A stretch of 13,594 nt of DNA, from contig CAZEFI010000052.1 of assembly GCA_964511425.1 (NCBI GenBank), forward strand, positions 1-13,594, read 5' to 3'. The notes beneath the pieces are model-generated. The model ran no database searches, was not told the origin of the DNA, and saw nothing but the letters and a program-made list of their open reading frames with translations. Origin of the DNA: Bin55 sp964511425. Its GTDB lineage: Bacteria > Pseudomonadota > Gammaproteobacteria > Pseudomonadales > Azotimanducaceae. Numbering within the stretch: position 1 is the stretch's first letter; each line of letters opens with the position of its first letter. The position numbers and the translations under genes were made by a program. Of the stretch, positions 8,831 through 13,594 are shown piece by piece.

Positions 8831-9194
8831 GCGTATTAGCCTCCGGTACGAACATGCTAGGCGATTCGATCCACACGATTTTGCCTTGTCTCATCCAATA
8901 GTGACACTTACACGGGAACCTTGTTACCATTATGGAAGGCCACAACGAAATCCGACCGTCCGGGTGTTCACGTAGTTTCCATCGCGGACAAGTGTCTTCG
9001 GAAATATCTAGGTGAATTATTTGACGACACTTAGCTCTTGGACACGACATCGCCACACAGAACGGATTCCGGCGTCCTCCAATCACATAGACTGTGTCTT
9101 TTTTAGGTTCTACTGGTAGATCCTCCACCCAACAAGTGTGGTAAGGATGAAAGCGCGCTCTTTGATTGAAAAACCACTTAAACACAAGGTACAA
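8823..9194 (-). CDS. DUF6527 family cysteine-rich, probably metal-binding protein
   Basis: The frame gives 123 residues from a TTG start, 14 bases after the stop of the JAMM-E1 gene; the ribosome binding site is weak, and a GTG three codons later is an alternative. I recognise the DUF6527 pattern: V-Y-V-I-G (35-39), a Cys-rich turn C51-x4-C56 followed by I-I-H-L, then R-W-K-L and H-P-D-G-R-I-S-L-W-P-S, then C95-x-C97-H and a G-K-I-V-W strand (104-108). The paired cysteines suggest a zinc site of treble-clef or zinc-ribbon type. The family is known to me mainly as a companion of bacterial multi-ubiquitin/E1/E2 operons. A small zinc protein there could act as a RING-like E3 or adaptor, but I see no direct proof. 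It is probably cytoplasmic and co-translated with the ATPase through the 8-base overlap. Confidence 0.82.
   Translation of the reverse strand: MYLVFKWFFNQRARFHPYHTCWVEDLPVEPKKDTVYVIGGRRNPFCVAMSCPRAKCRQIIHLDISEDTCPRWKLREHPDGRISLWPSIMVTRFPCKCHYWMRQGKIVWIESPSMFVPEANTLD
8840..8844 (-). promoter_or_regulatory. Strong ribosome binding site that fixes the TTG start of the OLD-type ATPase
   Basis: GGAGG on the minus strand is 9 bases before TTG at 8830-8828. It lies inside the end of the DUF6527 coding sequence and supports the TTG over any later start, since the N-terminal beta strand of the ATPase (K-V-I-V-N-N-F) begins right after it. Confidence 0.75.
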
Positions 9195-9208
9195 ATCTTC
9201 TGTCGCAC

Positions 9209-10630
9209 CTACGCTGGATTATCATCGTGGTATGTTTTCGCATGATGTGTCATATTATTTTGAACCAATAAACTTAAATCGCCTTTACCCGCGTATTTTG
9301 CCATCAAGGAATGTGAAACTTCTAGATCAACTTCATTCTCAAAGCATCCATGGACTAACCTGAATCGTTGAGTCGCAAATTCTCGGTTATCATCCAAACG
9401 AAATTGATGAATGCGAGCGAGGAAATCATTAAATGCTTGGCAAGCAGCTTGCATATTAATAGACATAACAGCAGGTTGTTCTTCCCCTACCGTGGCTAAG
9501 TATCCTGCTTTATTTTGTCGTTGATAATAATTGGGATCTACGCTAAGCCAATTTTCCGCGGTAACTTGCGCCGTTGTGTATGCATGGCGCTGCAAAAGAC
9601 TCTGACCGTAAGGTTGAACATAGTGTGAAACAGCATCCGCAGCCGTTATATTTCCTGTTCCGTCGGCTTCAAGATGTACACCTATATCGAAATATGGAAT
9701 AAAGTAAGCACTCGCGATGCAATCAAGGTGATATCGTCCCGAAGCAGAATCAACGCATCCAAATAGAACATCACAGTCCACCAGAGCAGCCACTACTGCT
9801 GGGGAACTAGTGGTGTCTTGGTAGGGATACACAGTTGTACCCAATCCCATTTCGCGAACGGTATGTTCCATAACTTGAACTTTGGAACGACTTTGGTGGA
9901 CATCATTTATCGTTCCACCGACCATCCGGTTCAAATTTTTTTCCTCTACAATGTCTGGGTCGACAATTACTAGCTCGCCAACACAATTTCTAGCTAGCAA
10001 TTCGATGATTACGCTACCGGTTCCAGAACAGCCGATGACTCCTACCCGTAACGCCCGTAATACATCTAGAGTGCCCGTACCAAACGTCTGTGCCAATTTC
10101 TTGCCGTATTCACTTTCATTCTGAATCTTTGATCGATTCCACATTCGAATTGCATCGCCAACCGAATACACCGTGTCCATGTTGTGAAATTCGCCGAATC
10201 GATCCACGATGCGCGCGTGGATGCGCCCATCAGGCAACATAATCGCAGAACCATGCGGTCGCTCATCATCAAACCAATTGCAAATGGAAGGAAACAACTC
10301 TTTATCGGTTTGATCATCCAACACGGAGAAATCGCTTGCATTCTTTGGGTGCGAGTGAACTGTAAGAATTGACTGTCCAGCTTGGTCAATTTGAGTCACC
10401 CTGTCTGGTGAGAAGCAATCAGCGAAAGGCCAGGATACAAAGTCTTTTTCTCTTTCCGACCGATCATACGAAGCTTTCAAAAGGTCTACCGCGATCAGAC
10501 GATGGTAGTCCTTACCTTTCCCATGATTGCACAACAGCACCGCAGCAGCTTCTAACAGGTCTCCTGGAAAAAGATGTTCAAACAGCTGATCATGAAGTCT
10601 GTCTGTTATCGCCAACTTGGCGTTTGTCAT
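9209..10630 (-). CDS. JAMM (JAB/MPN) peptidase fused to E1-like ThiF adenylyltransferase
   Basis: I start it at ATG 10630, which overlaps the E2 stop as ATGA; an upstream TTG at 10660 is less likely. This gives 473 residues. Residues 1-145 are a JAMM metallopeptidase with E27 and H92-x-H94-x7-S102-x2-D105, the complete zinc-binding set, so it should cleave ubiquitin-like tails or isopeptides. Residues about 170-440 are an E1/ThiF/MoeB Rossmann fold with G-x-G-type loop G-C-S-G-T-G-S (200-206), D-P-D-x-V-E (224-229), N-L-N-R (232-235) and the C-V-D segment (292-294), so ATP-dependent adenylation of a ubiquitin-like C-terminus is expected. At 342-348, where related E1s often have Cys-x-x-Cys, this one reads G-Q-S-L-L-Q-R, without cysteine. 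No clear catalytic cysteine can be assigned; C201, C216, C286, C292, C304 and later ones remain. The fusion agrees with multi-ubiquitin operons. Confidence 0.9.
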   Translation of the reverse strand: MTNAKLAITDRLHDQLFEHLFPGDLLEAAAVLLCNHGKGKDYHRLIAVDLLKASYDRSEREKDFVSWPFADCFSPDRVTQIDQAGQSILTVHSHPKNASDFSVLDDQTDKELFPSICNWFDDERPHGSAIMLPDGRIHARIVDRFGEFHNMDTVYSVGDAIRMWNRSKIQNESEYGKKLAQTFGTGTLDVLRALRVGVIGCSGTGSVIIELLARNCVGELVIVDPDIVEEKNLNRMVGGTINDVHQSRSKVQVMEHTVREMGLGTTVYPYQDTTSSPAVVAALVDCDVLFGCVDSASGRYHLDCIASAYFIPYFDIGVHLEADGTGNITAADAVSHYVQPYGQSLLQRHAYTTAQVTAENWLSVDPNYYQRQNKAGYLATVGEEQPAVMSINMQAACQAFNDFLARIHQFRLDDNREFATQRFRLVHGCFENEVDLEVSHSLMAKYAGKGDLSLLVQNNMTHHAKTYHDDNPA

Positions 10631-11016
10631 CTTTGGATCTCTCGTTTCAACTGATGCCAAACGAACTCTATATGTTTGACAAGTGAATCGTTATCTGGAT
10701 TCCATTTGTAATGGCGAGACCATCTTTGCCAGGTTTCGCCGAAATGTGTCTCCTGAGCCAGCGCATTAATTCCAGAACCGTCTTCCTTTTCAAGCCTAGG
10801 AGAGAAATAAAACATATCCAATGCTGATCCAGGGTAACCGATTGGAATTAGTATCATCAGGTTAGAATGTGCGACGGTGTATCCTGTCGGAACGCAATAA
10901 TTTTCAATTATTAGACCATGTTTACCATACCCTTCCGTGGTCTTTTTCCACCTAGAAGAGTAGTTCGAATTAAGATACTCTAAGTCTTCTGTTTGCAGTT
11001 GGTAGGGATCATTCAT
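10627..11016 (-). CDS. Prokaryotic E2 family E protein (E2-like ubiquitin-conjugating fold)
   Basis: The protein has 129 residues, starting at ATG 11016 with an AAGG-type site close by. It overlaps the multi-ubiquitin stop by 8 bases and the JAMM-E1 start by 4, a sign of translational coupling. The core pattern P-x-G-Y (43-46), L-M-I-L-I-P-I-G-Y-P (53-62), D-M-F-Y-F-S-P (67-73) and W-Q-R-W-S-R-H (96-102) is that of the E2 family E (Prok-E2_E) found beside multi-ubiquitin genes. Canonical E2 enzymes carry a catalytic cysteine after the Y-P...P strand and an H-x-N motif. Here the region after residue 73 has no cysteine at all, and the only one is C41, in the preceding N-Y-C-V-P strand. It may work non-canonically, as a scaffold, or through C41. 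Family assignment is firm; mechanism is open. Confidence 0.85.
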   Translation of the reverse strand: MNDPYQLQTEDLEYLNSNYSSRWKKTTEGYGKHGLIIENYCVPTGYTVAHSNLMILIPIGYPGSALDMFYFSPRLEKEDGSGINALAQETHFGETWQRWSRHYKWNPDNDSLVKHIEFVWHQLKREIQR

Positions 11017-11734
11017 CGCCTTGCTGTGCCGCTTGCCTAACAGTCTCGAATCGCTCTACACCCGGCTGCGCAAAGTCTACCGTATCCTCTGGTTTTATTC
11101 TCACGCGTTTTCCACCATGAAGTTTTTGATTGAGAAACCAGTCGGTGGTTTCTTTACCGACCAAGGCAAGAATAGCCGCACCGTTTAGGCTGGTAGAGTC
11201 AACCACAAACTTATCTCCATCGATTCGAATTCGATACTTGTCCACCTTCGGCGGAGGACGGTCGTGCTTTCCACACTCTTCAACATCAACAACATCATCC
11301 TCAGCAGCTGGGATGACAAAATACGAATCTGCATCCTGGACAACAATCTGCATTTCATCTTCAATTTCCTCGTCGACACCGCCAGTGATGTCCACAAAAA
11401 GACGGCCGTCCGAAAGTTTCTCGTCTTGTTCTTTGAGTGACTTACCAGAGATTTTTGCCCTTGGAAAAGAAATTGTTCGTTGACCGTTGAATTCTGGATT
11501 TAGTGGTTTACGTAGCGGTGGATTATTCTCAATATCGCTACTTCCAAGTACAAATTGTTCGTCTCCGTGAATAACTAAAAACTCGCCCGCTTTCAATGGT
11601 ATGTCGATGTCGTCTTCACGACACAAGAAAATCCGATTTTCACCACATTCTGCCATCTTGTACAGCTCCTCGACAGCGAGCAACCCTTGATCGATTAGCT
11701 TCTCTTCGTTTTGAAATTGAACTTTAACTTTCAT
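11009..11734 (-). CDS. Multi-ubiquitin domain protein (three tandem ubiquitin-like domains)
   Basis: This is the first gene of the operon, 241 residues, with a strong AAAGGAG (11741-11747) 6 bases before the ATG. Three beta-grasp repeats can be aligned: about 3-64, 86-143 and 166-233. Each has a strand, a loop with a Gly/Leu-rich helix, an acidic strand segment, and a closing F-V-L-G, F-V-I-P or F-E-T-V strand. The third is the most canonical: Y-R-I-R-I-D-G-D, L-N-G-A-A-I-L-A-L-V-G-K, then P-G-V-E-R-F. These match the bacterial multiubiquitin family. The domains differ a lot in sequence, so this is not a recent duplication. There is no terminal Gly-Gly; residues after domain 3 are R-Q-A-A-Q-Q-G-D-E. 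The JAMM partner might trim this tail, or the domains might be used as a fixed chain. It is probably the modifier itself, in the cytoplasm. Confidence 0.88.
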   Translation of the reverse strand: MKVKVQFQNEEKLIDQGLLAVEELYKMAECGENRIFLCREDDIDIPLKAGEFLVIHGDEQFVLGSSDIENNPPLRKPLNPEFNGQRTISFPRAKISGKSLKEQDEKLSDGRLFVDITGGVDEEIEDEMQIVVQDADSYFVIPAAEDDVVDVEECGKHDRPPPKVDKYRIRIDGDKFVVDSTSLNGAAILALVGKETTDWFLNQKLHGGKRVRIKPEDTVDFAQPGVERFETVRQAAQQGDE

Positions 11735-12002
11735 TATTGTCTCCTTTTTCCTTTTAATTGTTTAAAAAATATCAGTGCTAGAGTACATGTCTCCCCCCTA
11801 CATCTACTCCTCAATCGTATCCTCTGTGGTGCCAGTCTTCATCTGAGATTAAAGATTTTAGAGAGTGGTAGAGGAGGCTGACTATGCTTTTGGGCAGGAT
11901 TGTTAGCATCAGTCATTCAAGAATCTATTCACTACGATGTGGCAACTTCACTGTCAAGCAACTTAGTATCGGTCAATTAACTCGTCGATTCCCTTTTGGT
12001 CT
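11735..12002. other. Leader region of the ubiquitin-like operon
   Basis: About 270 bases upstream of the multi-ubiquitin gene. It must hold the operon promoter, but I cannot point to a convincing -35/-10 pair. On the minus strand a TAGGGGGGAGACATG stretch and an AT-rich run (ATATTTTTTAAACAATT) precede the ribosome binding site. A plus-strand frame here (11884-12072) looks like chance. Confidence 0.4.
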
Positions 12003-12209
12003 TCATTCCTGGACAGGTCTTTGCTCACAGGCGCAATCCGTATACGAACAAATCTTTAGTTTTAACTTATAGGTTTTTCTCAGAAAGTCAAGTATTTTTT
12101 GACATATAGAAACGATACTACAAGTGGGAAAATCTTGGTGATTCCGCTCTCCAACTAAACGATCTAACAGCTCATCGGTGATCCGCTTCGGTGTCTTACT
12201 ATCCGTCAC
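12003..12209 (-). pseudogene. Possible N-terminal remnant of an IS256/Mutator-type transposase
   Basis: GTG at 12209 has a good ribosome binding site (AAAAGGAG, then five bases). The first residues, M-T-D-S-K-T-P-K-R-I-T-D-E-L-L-D-R-L-V-G-E-R, look like the start of IS256/Mutator transposases, which often begin with such a D-E-L-L-D-x-L helix. After residue 27 the sequence (P-T-C-S-I-V-S) no longer fits, and no other frame carries the expected continuation, so the rest seems deleted. The 68-residue frame ends at 12003. It could instead be a genuine small gene. The resemblance is from memory and short, so the call is tentative. Confidence 0.35.
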
Positions 12210-12297
12210 TTTTTCTCCTTTTAAGTCCAAATCCGAGCGACGATTAGTCGCCCGCACAAACGTTTACATTATCCAATCTATACACGGAATTTCAGAC

Positions 12298-12600
12298 ACA
12301 CTCTCGGAACGCGCCCGCGGCGACTCTCCACCGCGTTGTCGCAAGGCTTAGTACTTGCTCTAGCATACATGCAACATCGGACACACTATCTCCACAGAAT
12401 AGTGCTCGTACTACTGGTCTAGGAAACGATACTGTTCGACTGTTGAGACGCGAAGTAACTTGAAGCCTTTTTAAGAAATCCAACTCCCGACGCTAAGCCG
12501 CAGTTTCTTCTTCAGCTCTTCATTACTGGGTCGCTCTGCTGACGTATTCTCGTCCGAGTACTCATGTGCCAAACGATACCACGCTCTACGGGAACGAGGA
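12298..12600 (-). pseudogene. Decayed IS3-family transposase remnant (orfA end and orfB start)
   Basis: Several frames carry successive pieces of one IS3-type transposase. OrfA parts are A-E-R-P-S-N-E-E-L-K-K-K-L-R (frame ending at the stop 12471-12473), R-R-E-L-D-F-L-K (next frame) and F-L-K-K-A-S-S-Y-F-A-S-Q-Q (third frame, stop at 12419-12421). The last is the well-known orfA end, where E-x-D-x-L-K-K-A-x-x-Y-F-A is typical. OrfB then starts in an overlapping frame: Q-Y-R-F-L-D-Q, stop, Y-E-H-Y-S-V-E-I-V-C-P-M-L-H-V-C, stop, S-K-Y, stop, and S-P-R-A-R-S-E, matching the N-terminus of IS3 orfB (S-V, C-x-x-L-x-V, S-x-Y-Y-x-W, S-x-R). There are at least two frameshifts and three stops. The DDE catalytic part is absent, so it is inactive. 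Edges are approximate. Confidence 0.65.
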
Positions 12601-13024
12601 CTTACTCATGGTCAGGCCTAACGTTTCGTTGCCTATCGCCTATTGGCGGTCGCCTGTACTATGTTGAAATCCGGTACCTTGTACCAACAATCCGCGAACG
12701 GTTCTTAAATGTCAATAAAAAAGACTTACTAAAAGGTAGATTGTCCATTTTCCTACAAAGTCCCCCCATTCTTCGGCACGCGAACAAGGGTTTCCCTGAA
12801 GATTGGTTGAAAGTTGTGTTTGGTGGAGATCGACAGAGAAATGATTGGTGAGAGACACTTCATCGATGAGCCAATTTTAAATAGTTGCACGCAGAACACG
12901 TTTAAGAAAAACGTTCATCAGACCAGGGGCCGAGATTATTATGTTTATTGGTTACAAGTCGCTCGAAGAACATACCTACTAGAATTCTTTGAAGCTTAAA
13001 GTCATCACAAGGAGAGTTAAATAG
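12601..13024. other. Stretch with only weak open frames before the Nmad2 gene
   Basis: Plus-strand frames at 12564-12851 (95 residues, with L-L-K-G-R-L-S-I-F-L-Q-S-P-P) and 12814-12999 (61 residues, ending V-A-R-R-T-Y-L-L-E-F-F-E-A) overlap and lack clear ribosome binding sites. The second stops 25 bases before the Nmad2 start. They could be pieces of one broken gene upstream of Nmad2, but I recognise no family in either, and no promoter is obvious. Confidence 0.3.
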
Positions 13025-13594
13025 ATGTCAAGAAGTCTCTTTTCGTATGTAGTAGTTTCAGATGGTGGGTTTGCACCAAATCCATTCTTCGGCTACTGCA
13101 CTTTAGCTACGTGCAAACCACAAATTCGTAATGGCGCACAGGTTGGAGACTGGATTGTTGGAACGGGCAGTACCGCTAGAGATGTTGGACGAGGAGGACA
13201 TTTAGTTTATGCAATGCACGTGACAGAAGTGATTGACACTCGTAGCTATTGGATTGATCCCCGTTTTCAGTTCAAGAAGCCCACTATCAAAGGAGATTGG
13301 AATAGAGTGTCAGCATCGGGGGACAACATTTACGAATGGCGTGGTCAAAATTGCTGGCGACAACTGCATTCCTACCATAGTCGCCCAGACGGGACGCAGG
13401 ACGAAGCACATACGGAAAAAGATACTAAAGTGGCAAGAATCCTATTGAGCGATGACTTTGTGTATTTTGGCGGCGAAGGACCGAGGCTCCCATCCAAATA
13501 CCTCAAAGATGGAGACCTAAATTTTGTTTGGAACAGACAAGGTCACCGAAGAGTAAGAGAACCCAAAATCATCAATTCATTTGAGAAATGGATC
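13025..13594 (+). CDS. Nmad2 family protein (nucleotide modification associated domain 2), 3' end outside window
   Basis: The frame is open for 190 codons to the window end. AAGGAG (13009-13014) lies 10 bases before the ATG. The pattern S-Y-V-V-V, G-F-A-P-N-P-F-F-G-Y-C-T-L-A-T-C-K-P, I-R-x-x-A-Q-V-G-D-W-I-V-G, Y-A-M-H-V, D-P-R-F, G-D-N-I-Y and Y-F-G-G is what I know as Nmad2, a domain predicted from its company with DNA base-hypermodification genes of phages and bacteria. Its biochemical role is not established; binding or handling of modified nucleotides is the usual guess. About 190 residues should cover most of the typical domain, so the end is probably near. It is transcribed away from the ubiquitin-like operon and separated from it by transposon debris, so a shared function is only suggested. 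Confidence 0.78.
   Translation, partial: MSRSLFSYVVVSDGGFAPNPFFGYCTLATCKPQIRNGAQVGDWIVGTGSTARDVGRGGHLVYAMHVTEVIDTRSYWIDPRFQFKKPTIKGDWNRVSASGDNIYEWRGQNCWRQLHSYHSRPDGTQDEAHTEKDTKVARILLSDDFVYFGGEGPRLPSKYLKDGDLNFVWNRQGHRRVREPKIINSFEKWI

Noticed and set aside
11884..12072. Plus-strand frame of 62 codons
   Set aside because: No ribosome binding site, no recognisable motif, and it overlaps the tail of the possible transposase remnant on the other strand.
12060..12110. Minus-strand TTGACT ... TATAAG pair as a promoter
   Set aside because: The spacing is 14 bases, too short for a normal sigma70 promoter, and it is about 330 bases from the multi-ubiquitin start.
12292..12483. Minus-strand frame of 63 codons as an independent gene
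   Set aside because: Only its first residues (D-F-L-K) carry IS3 orfA sequence; the true continuation is in another frame, so it is part of the decayed transposase.
1..13594. CRISPR arrays, tRNA or rRNA genes
   Set aside because: No regularly spaced repeats, no cloverleaf-like segments and no rRNA-like sequence were seen on reading through.

Overview
The window looks like accessory DNA of a Gram-negative bacterium of moderate, slightly AT-leaning base composition. Two long exported proteins with N-terminal signal sequences (one thioredoxin-fold, one TPR-rich) suggest a periplasm. I cannot resolve the lineage; DUF4369/TlpA-type and giant TPR proteins occur in marine gammaproteobacteria, Verrucomicrobiota, Planctomycetota and Bacteroidota. 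No tRNA, rRNA or CRISPR array was seen.

Left part (1-6736). A very long minus-strand frame, open for 1462 codons and running off the left edge, encodes a TPR-type repeat protein with a Tat-like signal. Next come a small plus-strand ORF of uncertain reality (4573-4791) and a minus-strand exported TlpA/thioredoxin-like oxidoreductase with a DUF4369-like N-terminal region and a long acidic linker. A 468-base gap (6737-7204) holds no convincing gene.

Centre (7205-11734). Five tightly packed minus-strand genes form one apparent operon. In transcription order they are a three-domain ubiquitin-like protein, a compact E2-like protein, a JAMM peptidase fused to an E1-like adenylyltransferase, a cysteine-rich DUF6527 protein, and an OLD-type ATPase with a C-terminal TOPRIM domain. 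Neighbours overlap by 8, 4 and 8 bases, or are 14 bases apart. This is a bacterial ubiquitination-like system. The ubiquitin-like protein would be activated by the E1 module, handled by the E2-like protein and trimmed by JAMM, while the OLD ATPase/nuclease is a plausible effector. The E2 has only one cysteine (C41), away from the usual catalytic site. The E1 lacks the usual Cys-x-x-Cys segment, and the ubiquitin-like protein has no terminal Gly-Gly, so the chemistry may be non-canonical. An immune role is inference from gene content.

Right part (11735-13594). A stretch of mobile-element debris follows: a short ORF resembling the start of an IS256/Mutator transposase, then a frameshifted and stop-ridden IS3-family orfA/orfB remnant, all on the minus strand. 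About 420 bases with only weak ORFs come next. At the right edge a plus-strand gene, cut by the window end, encodes an Nmad2-type (nucleotide modification associated domain 2) protein. Together this suggests a defence or phage-derived island.
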